Assembly (NCBI GenBank): GCA_905221605.1
Contig: CAJNDS010001557.1
Coordinates: 1,417,501 to 1,479,500, forward strand
Reading direction: 5' to 3'
Length of the DNA stretch: 62,000 nt
DNA from: Symbiodinium natans
Taxonomy: Eukaryota > Sar > Dinophyceae > Suessiales > Symbiodiniaceae
Position 1 is the stretch's first letter, and the number at the start of each line of letters is the position of its first letter. Made by a program: the position numbers and the translations under genes. The notes under the pieces were generated by a model that was not told where the DNA came from, did no database searches, and saw only the letters and a program-made list of their open reading frames with translations. Below are positions 51,244 to 61,589 of the stretch, one piece after another.

Positions 51244-54200
51244 ATATAGGAAGGTACTACATAGATACGTGGCGCACACTGTTGATGTAAGGCTGCTAAA
51301 TCGAGCACTGCTGCCACCGGTGTGATGCCAAAAGCCTCGCCCCCGAAAAACGCAGCCCCTGCCATATCTGTAGCAACACCCCAGCAGGGCAGGCCATGGG
51401 TCCCACCTGGAAAGACAGGGCTGTTGGGGGGATCACCTAGCAAGTCCAAAGCGTCGCCGCCTTGCAAATCTCCTTCCAAGTCCCTGGCCTTCGCAGGCCC
51501 CGAAGCCAAAGCTTCCAACCATATTCCACCAAGCGCTCCGTGCAGTGCCAAGGCAAGCGTGCCCCCTCCTGCTTCACCCAAACCTGCAACCCCAAGCCCG
51601 AAAGCTAATCCCAAGACAGCCACGACAGGTGCGACCCCGGGCACTGTTTCAGCCGCAGAAGCCAGTCCGAAAGCAGCCATGACATGTGCTACCCCCAGCA
51701 CTGCTCCGAAAGCAGCCACGCAAAGGACACCCCCGAGCAGTGTTCCAACAGCCGCCACGCAGGACACGTTCATGGAAGGCGCAACCCCATGTTCTGGTCT
51801 CCCGCCCACCCAGCAAGCAGACACGAAAGGCGTAACCCCAGCCCCTACCAAGACAGAGGCGGCCTCACTTGCTGCAAACCACTTCTCTCCTTCATCGCAA
51901 GAAGCGCTGTTGAAAGCCGCAATCGCAAAGATCGAAGAGTTGCAGAAGGAGGTTCAAGATTTGAGGAGCGTGCCAGCTACTCGAAGGTCCCTGAGCACAG
52001 CCCTGGAGGCAGCCAAGGAGCAGGAGAAGGCCGAGGACGATGACGATTGTCAGGGGGCCGACGACGCCAGTCCTGAGCAGGATGTGGTCTGCACTCCCGA
52101 TGGTATTCGAGTCGTTTGGGTTTGGCAACGAGAAATCATTTCATGAACATTTCCCTTGCGTAGTGTTTAGAATGCTACATTTATCTACATTTCGCCGCGC
52201 GCATCCAGCTGAAACCTGCGCAGGTCTTGAGTTTTGACGCATTGCGGATGCGCCTTAAGAGGCTATGTCAAAAGAGGGGGTCGAAGGGTGCTTGCCACGT
52301 GGACGACAGCGTCCACGAGGACTGGGCATCTGGTGGTGAGAAAAGGGAATGGCTCGAGATTGCCCTTCTCGAGGCAATCAAGCAGGTGGGTTCAGACACT
52401 GGGCCTGGCGCCTTCAAAAAGGTCAAGGCGGGACCTCCTTTGATTCCATGGTCCACGCAAGACTTTTTCGCCAAATAAGCTGCCTCCTTTCCCGGAAGGC
52501 TGCGTTTCAGCGTCGGGTCGTGGTGGTGCGGGAACGGATGGAGTCCAAGGAGCGGGAAATCCACGGTGAGTGGATGACGGAAGAGAAGATGAACAAGTGT
52601 GGAGAGTTTTCCCCGACCGCTGGCAAAATCACAGGATATGCTTTCACTTCAAAACACAAGCCGTTTTGTTTTTATTATTTGTTATTACTTCAACATGCCG
52701 CCTATAAGTGACAGCCTTGTTGCTGGGGATCTGAAGGTCTTCCATCCGTTCCATCATTACGTATTGCAAGCGCTTTCCGCAGACACTCATCAGGCCGGCA
52801 CCATGTGTTTTCCTCTCACTATGTACAGGCCCAAGCCTCTCACGGAGCCCCATTTCTGATCCTGGGCAGGAAATGGAAATACAACGCTTCTATCAGCGAG
52901 TTTTTTGTGGAGACGCAGACAAAGGCCATCGTCCGACAGGCGGAGTCTACTAGGGTGAAGGAGATTGATGAGAAGGTCGAGGAGTGATTGTCGCTTCACA
53001 TGACTCTAACACATTGTTGTGTAATTCTTGTCAGGTAAAGTGCACCATGCCTATCGTGTTTCGAAGGAGGCCCCGCCGGAGATCACGGTGCCACAGCTGG
53101 CGCTGGACTGGCAGGATGAGAAGAACGAAACCCCGCTGCCTGAGAGGATGGGGGACAAGGTGAGGTCGGGGCAGGGGAGGGGGAGGGGTTGGTTGGGGGA
53201 TTGGGGGGTGGATGGTGGGGGGGGGGGGGGGGGGCGGTGTATTTTCGGAAATATTTCAAAGACAACTTTTGCCATGGTTTCAACTCATGCGCGCTTGCAC
53301 GCCCGATCTGAGTTCTGAATAGGTGCTCCCGGACCTGACCAAGTTCATGGAGAGCGTGCACAACCGCAGTGTGCAAGTGCATAAGTTCATCGGGCAGCTG
53401 AAGCCGATCAGCGGGGATGTCAGCCAGGAGCCACTCGGAAGGAAACCTGAGATGCGTCAGGATTTGTCGAAGGATCTCCTATGTAGGGCTCATGATAGCC
53501 GGGATGTGCGAGGGTGTTGCCAGGGTTGAAGAGTGACGTTTACCATTTGATCTTCTGATTGTCTGTCTTAAGGCGATCACAGTCGCTCCTTAAACCTCTA
53601 AACCCTATATATATATATACCCGATCTTATAAACCCCTATATAAACCCTAAGCCAAAAAGCCCTAAACCCTGTAAACCCTGTGCAAACCCTAAACTTGCG
53701 CAAGGCTTCAGAAGGAGCTGCAGTCGATGGACACACATCTTACGGACTGTTACCGCAAACTCTCCGACATCAAGGCGTCCTTGACTATGTTGTCTCCCGA
53801 AGAGGAGGACATGGATTCAGAGAAGGGCAAAGAGTAGCTTGGTAGTGTTTACGTCGTTTGCATCGATCAGTTCTTGACCCTAGATCACGCAAGGTTCCGG
53901 GCAAAGATTGACGCCATCAAGGAACTTTCGCTGAAACCGTTCCTACGTCCAATTCTAGACAGCCGTGCTGCAAGCATACTGTGGAAGCCATGCAACTTGA
54001 GAACCCTTTCTGCACATTGGCATCTCAGGTGTGCCGAACTTATTGCGATTGAGTCCCGAGTGAAGTTTCTCTCCTGCTCATCAGCCTGGGTTCTATAGGG
54101 TTTCGGGCTTATGACTTTTTTTATAGGGTTTATAGAACAGGGCCTATACGGTTTATCAGGGTTTAGGGTTTATAGGGTGTATAGGGTTTATAGGGTTTAT

Positions 54201-54464
54201 AGGGTTTATATCCTAAACCCTAAACCCTAAACCCTAAACCTTATAAACCCTAAACCCTAAACCCTAAACCCTAATTTGGTTGAAACCGGGTAAAATAGGG
54301 CTTGGGCTTGGGGAGGCCCCGGGTGCATACAAGGCTGGCTGTGTGCAGCGCGAAGAACGTGCCAGCTGGGCCGGGCAACAAGCGTACACCGAATGAAAGG
54401 ACGAAGCCGTCGCCGAAGAAGCCCGCCAAAAAGGCGAAGGCAGCACCTAAGAAGGGGCGCTGAG
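50921..54464 (+). CDS. Multi-exon coiled-coil / Lys-rich gene, arm 2
   Basis: Likely start ATG at 50,921 (MPSKGAKQPPMHLLKPKPE). Exon candidates follow in order: LFFDVSEFPETQVDSLAEP (about 51,040-51,200); 51,322-52,146, 274 residues, Pro/Ala/Lys-rich then a coiled coil (AAIAKIEELQKEVQDLRSV) and an acidic tail; LRMRLKRLCQKRGSKG with WLEIALLEAIKQ before a GTGGGT donor (52,227-52,388); RERMESKEREIHGEWMTEEK (52,510-52,600); KWKYNASISEFFVETQTKAI (52,870-52,987); KVHHAYRVSKEAPPEITVPQ (53,034-53,160); LPDLTKFMESVHNRSVQVHK (53,322-53,480); KELQSMDTHLTDCYRKLSDI (53,707-53,837); and a Lys-rich end KPSPKKPAKKAKAAPKKGR with stop at 54,464. Most acceptors are pyrimidine-AG. The protein looks like a lineage-specific multi-domain family of unknown function. 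Exact splice joins are not proven. Confidence 0.5.
53590..53695. repeat. Telomere-type repeats in an intron, arm 2
   Basis: CCCTAAA and CCCTATATA variants between exon candidates of the coiled-coil gene. A further block with CCCTATAAA/TTTATAGGG variants lies at 54,095-54,275, where orientation flips from TTTATAGGG to CCCTAAA in the middle. Confidence 0.85.
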
Positions 54465-55218
54465 AAGGCTTCTGGAAGGGCAGGTTGAGGGCTATGGTTC
54501 TTATAGCTACTTTGTTTTGGGCTTGTGGCAGCTATGCTAGATCTGAAGGGGCCCTGAGCTCAGTTTGTGGGGAGAACTCGTTCTCTAATTTTGACATGCT
54601 TTTGGCTGTCGGGCAACAGTCAAGCGCAATCTACTCTAGATACCGCTTGGCCTTCGGTTAACTTCTTAGACTGACTGCTTGGCCCGATAGCACAAGAAAC
54701 AGCCTGACACGTTGGATTCCCAGCATGTGTCGTAAATCCTGTTCCGGGCAGCCATGCCTCTTTTCACACCGAAGCTTTAAAAGGGAGTACGCTGCAAGAA
54801 AACGACGCTGTCTCAATGCCATGCTGCCTCATCAGACTCTTGCAGCGGGCTTACCCCTCTACATGACCCATTGTTACGCCAGGTGTCTCCGAAGCTGCCA
54901 GAAAGCTGGCTTGGGACTATGCAACTGGAGCGCGCCGGCCGCAAGCAGCCATGCCAGTTAGGATGGGCCGAGGGTTGGGCAAAGGGAACGGAACTATGAT
55001 TGAGGTGGCCTGCACTAGAATCATCGAGAGTGCAAACACCATCATGGACTACGACCTTCGTAACGGGTTGGACAACAAGATCGATGGCATTTGCCCTGTC
55101 ATCAAAGCCCTGTACAAAACCAGCCCTGGTCATTCCGAGCTTCGGTTGTCACCGAGAATTCTTTGTGATTTGTGAGGCTTACGATTTAGCTTCTACTTCG
55201 TAAGAAACCATCTAGAAG

Positions 55219-57524
55219 GTGTCCAGTCTAGTCCGAGCCACAGCTGCTCAGGAAGATGTGGTCGCCAAGGTCTTTGCAAAGTATGCTTTACGACTAGACA
55301 TTACAATGTCTTCAGGCCAAGTGGATAGGGATATGCGCTACCCGTACATCAAGGCAACTTCGTGGGTCCGGAAACTGGATGAAGAGCATGCTTTGGACTA
55401 TCTTTTGGGGCTGGGCTGCTCTACCTTGCAGGAGGCTTCCTCGGGCTTGGAAAATTTCTGGGCGAAATACGCTTTGTCACACGGTGATCATCAAGTCTTC
55501 AAAGCCGATATCCCACTACGCCAATGCGTCCCCATCTATGTTCACGGGGATGAAGGTACCACCTTCAAGAAAGACGGGGCATTAGTGCTGTCGTTCTGCT
55601 GTCCTATTGGCAAAGGTGTTGCCTGTCAGAAAGATGGCGATGTCATTGACCAGAGCCGTCTGCGAATGAACTTCAAGGGGCACTGTTTCAAAACACGCTT
55701 CGTGATGGGCACTCTTTTTAAGGACATGGGGCTTTCAGGATCGAGGGCTTATAAATTTGGAGGGGGGGGGGGGGGGGGGGGGGTTGCATAATTGTATACA
55801 AAAAGCTGCCCTAGCCCTGCGCAACAAAACGCTGCCCCTGCAAGGATGACCACGAGGATTATCCCTCGGCCGTGCAGCAACTCTTGGAGCTGATTCTGGA
55901 TGACGTCAATACAGCTAGCCGCGAAGGTGTGCTGATGCGATCTGGGATTCGTCTCCACCTGATTCCCTTGGGGAACAAAGGGGATTGGTCCTACCTGGTG
56001 CCTGCATGGACTTTTGTACAAGTTTTCAAACTGCTTGTTGAAATTGTTGAATTCCCGAAAGCGAAGAGTGTTTTCGAACAGAGCTACGTTCGGCTACATA
56101 AGGCTTCGAGCGGACATTTCACAAGAAGTTACAGGCGCTGTGCCAAGGGGGAAACATCGAAGCAACCTTCGCAGGGCATCTGCCACCTATGCTTGGCAGG
56201 AAGTGACGGGTTTGACTTCGAAGATCTGCTGCTGGCCTTACTTTGGGGTACCCCTTTTGCTTCTTCATTTTGTAACGTAGATTTGTTGCAGGGATTACTG
56301 TTTGTTTTAACTCTCCCTTTAAGGTCGGCCTGTCCTGCTTACAAGCGAACCATGGACCAAGAGTTACCTTGGAACCAAGAGCCGTTGTTCATCACAAAGC
56401 TTATGCACCAGGTAACCCGCAAGGCGGCCTTCTTCAAAATTGATGCGTTTCACACCATCAATTTGGGAGTGGCCAAGGTTTTTGGCGCCTCAAGCTTGGT
56501 CTACCTTTCTGCGCTGTGTCACGGAAGCTCGATTGAGGACCGATTGGCGGATTTGACTGCATACTACTTGGAGTACTGCAAAGCCCCTTGGATTCTTAGA
56601 GGTGCAGGGTTAACAATTTCAATGTGCCATCATGAGCCTTGCGCCCACAAGTTCTTGCCAAGGCAAACGGCAAGACCAACTACGTTAACAAAATCGACAA
56701 GGCCCTGCTGGGGTGGAAAACTTCTGCCCCAGATGGCTCGTGGAACAAAGGTGCTCTTTCCACTTCGCTATGCCTTTTCATCGAACATTTCACGAAAGTC
56801 AGAAGTCTGGAAGGGTCTGAGGATGAGATGCTCAGCCTCATTGTGTCTCGTTTCAACGAACTTAAGCCCTCATAAATGTTGGCTTGTCGATTTTGCAGCC
56901 ATGTTGAAAGCTGTGAGTTGAAAGCGTGCTTTATGTCTTTGGCTTTGTCAGCTGCCATTTGGCCTCCTTTAAGGCCTCTTGCAGCAGAGCTTTGAACTTC
57001 TGGATGCAGTCCCTCTACCACAGTGACATCTTCATTGCCAAGGCCGATGCCATGAAAATCAACGCAGCCGGCCGTCACTTTTTGGCGGGGTTCGCCAGGC
57101 TCTCGCTTTTGAGTTTCTTGAGAGGGAACACCAGATTTACCTACATCCCTAAGGTGCATATGTTCTGGCATTTGGTTGACTACATGTGCGACCAAGCCAG
57201 TCAACATGACTGGGTCATGAACCCACTAGCAGAGAGCTGTAGCGTTGACGAAGATCTAATAGGAAGATTTTGCATTTTGACCCGACGGGTTTCACCGCGT
57301 TTACGAGGCCGACGAGCTCTCGAGCGTTACCTGTCCCAGACCCTGTTAGTTTGGCAAAGGCCAACGAAGGCCTGATGGGGCGAGTTGCACAGAGGCCAAT
57401 CAAGGCCTCACCGGGGATCATCATGAGCTTGCTCACTCATGAGGGGAAAAAGACTTCCTATGAGACGTGTTTCACACAGTACTGCATGTCTTTTGGGGAG
57501 GTGCAGCGCTGTCGTTTTGTTTAG
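55219..57524 (+). CDS. Two- to four-exon gene with HGDEG, FFKIDAFHT and DEDLIGR motifs, arm 2
   Basis: The first exon (55,219 to about 55,740) encodes RQCVPIYVHGDEGTTFKKDG, FCCPIGKGVACQKDG and MNFKGHCFKTRFVMG. An intron with a G homopolymer (55,760-55,783) follows. The next exon (55,872 to about 56,640) encodes QLLELILDDVNTASREGVLM, IPLGNKGDWSYLVPAW, GICHLCLAG and AFFKIDAFHTINLGVAKVFG. The frame then changes and TSAPDGSWNKGALSTSLCLF continues the protein (56,660-56,875). The last part (56,926-57,375) has YIPKVHMFWHLVDYMCDQAS and SCSVDEDLIGRFCILTRRVS before a stop. Conserved Asp/His/Glu positions spread over the protein recall large transposase-like families (CACTA/TNP2-like), but this is weak. 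It is better called an expanded dinoflagellate family of unknown function. Both arms carry it. Confidence 0.5.
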
Positions 57525-57653
57525 AAGAGAAAGCCTACTCACGTAGTCTTTTGCGTTCGAAAGCGATCGTACGCAATCTATAGCGATCGGGCCCCGCAAT
57601 TAGTAATAATTCCTGATTTCCGCAATGTTTTTCATGTAACAGGTTTAGCAGGT

Positions 57654-57732
57654 AAACCCTAAACCCTAAACCCTAAACCCTAAACCCTAAACCCTAAACC
57701 CTAAACCCTAAACCCTAAACCCTAAACCCTAA
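57654..57732. repeat. Telomere array (CCCTAAA)n at right end of the duplicated block
   Basis: About eleven perfect units immediately follow module B arm 2 and run into a C tract, after which sequence is unrelated. Confidence 0.95.
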
Positions 57733-59245
57733 CCCCCCCCCCCCTCCTCCCCGGTGAAGGTCGAAGTGGCCCCCGGCCACTGGAAGCGCCTGGGCGGCCG
57801 CGCGGCGGCTTTGCTCCAGGGCGCCAGGGCGAGCACCGAAGGGATCGAGGCTTCGGGGTTTAGGGGGTCTCGGAAATTCGGGGTTTAGGGTTTTAGGGGG
57901 TGGGGTTTAGGGTTTAGGGCTAGGGTTTTGGGGTTTAGGGGTGAGGGGTTTAGAGTTTATGGGGTTAGGGGTTTAGGGTTTAATTTAGGGTCTCAGGTTT
58001 AGTATTTAGGGTTTCGGGTTTGGGGTTTGGGGGTTTAGGGGGTTTAGGGTTGAATTGGGGCTTAGGGTTCTAACTTCAGGGTTCCAGGGCTGCGGGGGTT
58101 TCAGGCCTGAGGATTGCAAGGTTTCGGGGTTTGGGGCTCGTAAGTTTGATGCCGGGGGGTGGGAGAGCGGGAGAGGGCCCCACAGCCCTAGGGTTTAGGG
58201 TTTAGGGTTTAGGGTTTAGGGTTTAGGGTTTAGGGTTTAGGGTTAGGGTTTAGGGTTTAGGGTTTAGGGTTTAGGGTTTAGGGTTTAGGGTTTAGGGTTT
58301 AGGGTTTAGGGTTTAGGGTTTAGGGTTTAGGGTTTAGGGTTTAGGGTTTAGGGTTTAGGGTTTAGGGCAGCAAAAAGCTAAGGCGGCAGAGAAGATGACT
58401 CGTACTCCGACTTCTCCCAGTCCTCCACACAAGCGGGGCTGGAGCTCTACAAGCTGAATGGCCAGGCCTCATGCTTGAAGGTTTATAGGGGGTTTAGAGT
58501 TTAGTGTTTATGGTTTAGGGTTTAGGGACTGCCAGGATCCGGATTAGCAGTTCAGGGCTTCTGGGGTGTATGACGCTGTCATGTGCAAGTCACGCACGCC
58601 AGCTTATTGCGCCCGACGGGCTTCAACTGTGTTTGACGATGGTTCCATTGCATACTGAGTGTTTCTAACGCACCACGATGCTTGGGCTTTTGGCGTCTAA
58701 GTCCCAAATCCTTAAATCCCGGGACCCTCATCCTTACCATTAAAACCCTCCCAGCCCTTCAGCGAATTTTTGGACAAATCCTGGGCCCGGAGTGAGGTGG
58801 GAGTCGCCAAGCGTGAAGGGTTAAGGGATTGGGCTTAGGGTTTGGGGTTTAGGGTTTAGGGTTTAGGGCTTATAGGGTTTAGAATTTGAGGTTTAGGGTT
58901 TTGGGATGGTGCAGAGGAAAAAAATCTCAGGCTTGAAGATGTTAGAGTTGAGGGCGTAGGATTGGGATGGATTCAGGGTTCAGGGTTTAGGGTTAGGGCT
59001 TAGGGTTTCGGGTTTAGGGCTTAGGGTTTTAGGGTTTTAGGGTTTAGGGTTTCAGGGTTTAGCGTTCAGGATTTAGGGTTTAGGGCCCATGAGCTCTGCC
59101 GTTGCTTTGCCAGGCTTGGACGCGCACCAGCGTCGCATCGGGGAGCGTGCAGTCCTTGAGGCAGCGAAGGAGAGCTTCGGCCTGGGTTTTGGGTTGAGGG
59201 TTGAGGGTTGAGGGTTGAGGGTTTAGGGTTTAGGGTTTAGGGTTA
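57733..59245. repeat. Interstitial telomere repeats with unique segments, right flank
   Basis: TTTAGGG-forward arrays dominate. The largest, 58,188-58,368, has about 25 units. Degenerate GGGTTTAGG/GGGGTTT tracts lie at 57,855-58,080, 58,800-59,085 and 59,190-59,245. The unique segments between (for example 58,370-58,480 and 58,525-58,800) show no gene. Confidence 0.9.
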
Positions 59246-59460
59246 AGTTTTTGGTTTTTGGGTTTGGTCCGCTGTGGTTTTTTTTCCAACGTTGGCCCTG
59301 GCTTGTTTTCCTTGGGTAACGTTGGCCCCAGGTCTCCTGGTCCTCTGGTCTTCTGGTCGTGTGCTCTGGCCCTTTGGTCCTTGGTGCGCTGGCCCTCTGG
59401 TACCTTGGTCCTCTGGTCCCGTGGTCCTCTGGTCCTCCGGCGGACCGTGTCACTGCAGAG
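59246..59460. repeat. CTCTGGTC minisatellite
   Basis: Irregular ctctggtcctctggtc units between 59,330 and 59,450. The small ORFs across it are repeat translations. Confidence 0.75.
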
Positions 59461-59829
59461 ATCTGCTTAGGGGACCATAACACAGAGACACATGGTGCGG
59501 GCAAAACTTGGACCAATGGGCTAGGCAGGCAGTCGTGCTGTAAGCTGAGCCAAAGCCCAAAACTCTAGGCCTGCCTAAACCTTGAGTCCCAAACCCCAAA
59601 CTTTGTTGGTGCACGACCCCAGACAAAACCTGCAATCCCGCGTCTGACGATATTTTGCGAGGCATTTCTCGCAGTGACAGGAAACCAAGGGGAAGTCTGC
59701 AGCCCACGCCTGTAAAGATTGCACCAGGGCAGCCGTCGCTGTTTGAAACCCGACAGGCGGTCGAGAATGCGCGGAAAAGATTCAAAGGGTCGCACCTGAA
59801 ACCTAGACAGCATTCCAGGCCCTGGCGGT
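59461..59829. other. Unassigned unique sequence
   Basis: Mixed-composition sequence without a convincing ORF, repeat or RNA motif. Overlapping minus-strand ORFs of 80-110 residues show no recognisable domain. Confidence 0.4.
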
Positions 59830-60190
59830 AGTATCCTGATATCTACGCCCCAAACCCAAAAACATCAAAATGAAGTCATAAGACCACCTAGAATAATACA
59901 CAGCCAAAAACAAGAACATACGACAATATCAAATCACATACCATAAAATACCACAATGTACAATAAAATACTGACAATAACTCACAAAAATATTCAAAAA
60001 TATTCAAAAATATTCAAAATGTTCAACAATATACTTCAATATACAAAAGATTTGACTACCTGACAAGAAAATTCGAATACTTTACAATAATACACCATAA
60101 TGTACAATCATCCACAGTAAATATGAATAGGCAACCATATACAATTCATTTACAATAATATACAACAGTATACAATCAGACATTATTCAA
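59830..60190. repeat. AT-rich degenerate tract (TACAATA / ATATTCAAA)
   Basis: Repeated aaatattcaaaaatattc near 59,990-60,020 and many tacaatatac-like words. No gene. Confidence 0.75.
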
Positions 60191-60208
60191 TCATATACAG
60201 GAATATAC

Positions 60209-60237
60209 CCAAATGCTGTATTCAATACAGCATTTGG
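60209..60237. repeat. Perfect 14-bp-arm palindrome
   Basis: CCAAATGCTGTATT and its exact reverse complement are separated by one base. A related imperfect palindrome (AAATGCTGCATTCATAGC) lies near 60,303. It could be a small hairpin or a degenerate mobile-element end. Confidence 0.8.
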
Positions 60238-60889
60238 AGCTTTGGAATATGCAGAAACACTGAGTGTTGCAAGCGTTTGGGTCTTGCAAGCAGACACACA
60301 AATGCTGCATTCATAGCATTTAAAGCCACGAATTGCAGGGCCAACGTTAGGAGAAAAAAGCACCTCCACCGTTTGGGAGTAGGGTTTGGAGTTTAGGTTT
60401 TGGGGTTCAGGGTTTACGCAAGGTTCCATAAGGTGCCTGATTCAGATATGCCCTCAATGCCTTAGCTGGAAACTTCCCCGAGCCCCAAGTTCTAGGTAAA
60501 CGATGTAAATGATGGGTCATCTTTCTTTGCGGGGTCTTTGGAGTCTATGTTCCTGGTACAAAAGGGGACATGACATTCAATTCTTCCACCCCCCGCATGG
60601 TAAAGCAAACCTTTGGCTTTGTAAGCCCTAAGCCCTGAGCTTTCCTATCAGCCCTCTAAACGGTCAGACATTCACACAGAAAGGACTGTTGTGAGGCGGA
60701 GTTGTTGGGTAGTTTTCAGTCATTTAATAAGGTTTAGGGGTTAGTAAACGCTTACAACTTTAAACTTATGGCCTCACAACAGTCCATTCGTAAGTGGGGA
60801 TCTTGACCATGATGTTTGGCACACTGAGATGATGTTTTCAAAGAGTGACATGTTCATGAGTTTGGAGGGGGGGGGGGTCCTTGGAAGTT
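60238..60889. other. Unassigned sequence
   Basis: Apart from one short gtttagggg word near 60,733, no repeats, genes or RNA motifs were recognised. Confidence 0.4.
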
Positions 60890-61007
60890 GGGCTCCCCCC
60901 CCTCCCCCCTCCACCCCCCCCTCCCCCCCTCCCCCCCCCTTCCTCCCCCCCTCCCCCTCCCCCCCCCCCCCCTCCCCCCACCCCCCCCCCCCCCCCCCCC
61001 CCCCCCA
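60890..61007. repeat. C-rich / CCCCCCTC tract
   Basis: Nearly pure C with periodic T, the opposite strand of a G-rich tract. ORFs through it are poly-Pro or poly-Gly artefacts. Confidence 0.9.
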
Positions 61008-61099
61008 CTTTCGAGGTTGTGTCTCAAGCGTAGCAGCCGTCGCTGTGCCACAGTTGGTTTGCTTTCACGTATTTCCAGACCTGTTATTCGGAAGTTCCC

Positions 61100-61400
61100 T
61101 GCTTTCGAAACACAGCCTTTGTTTCGAAACACAGCCCCTGTTTCGAAACATGGATGTCACAGCCACAACTGCTTCATATCTACCACAACCTCACACAATG
61201 CCTCGTTTCCATGCAATGCCAATGACCCTCCCCCTGTCACAGCCACAACTGGTTCAAAACGATATCAATGCAAGGCCATGTCTTCTCGGCCGCTTGCTGT
61301 CCAGGGCTTCGCACCTTGGTTCCATCGACTACATCTACGTCATCCTCACACAATGCCTCCTTTCCATGCGATGCCAAGGAAGACATACAGGATCACAGCG
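61100..61400. repeat. Short tandem and dispersed duplications
   Basis: An 18-bp unit containing tttcgaaacacagcc occurs three times at 61,103-61,150. The phrase tcacacaatgcctc plus tttccatgc occurs at 61,190 and 61,345. The phrase gtcacagccacaactg occurs at 61,154 and 61,236. No clear gene was identified, although plus-strand frames are partly open. Confidence 0.7.
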
Positions 61401-61589
61401 GGAAAGAGATCTACGTGATCACATCATGGCTCAAATCCGCAGTGGCACCATTACACCTCATCCCTCCAGGATGCCTTTGAGCGCTCGGACGTTGGCGTCA
61501 CAAATAGCGCACGCGCAAGTCAAGACATACCTCCAGCCCACGGGTGTGTATGGGGCGTGGACCCAGAGGCCGAGAAAAAGTTGATTGTC

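Larger units (their letters stand above)
44757..57653 (+). repeat. Module B, inverted arm 2 (~12.9 kb)
   Basis: Reverse complement of 28,965-42,034. Genes run on the plus strand. Compared with arm 1 it lacks 170 bp in the Lys/Ala-rich ORF near 45,862 and has a longer G tract at 55,760-55,783. It begins TTACGTAAAACC and ends AACAGGTTTAGCAGGT, each directly against telomere repeats. Confidence 0.95.

Noticed and set aside
57654-58368. A true chromosome end
   Set aside because: Arrays occur in both orientations and unrelated sequence continues for kilobases on both sides, so they are interstitial.
60829-61584. 251-residue plus-strand ORF
   Set aside because: It spans the C-rich tract (poly-Pro/Ser) and duplicated low-complexity words; no domain or consistent codon texture.
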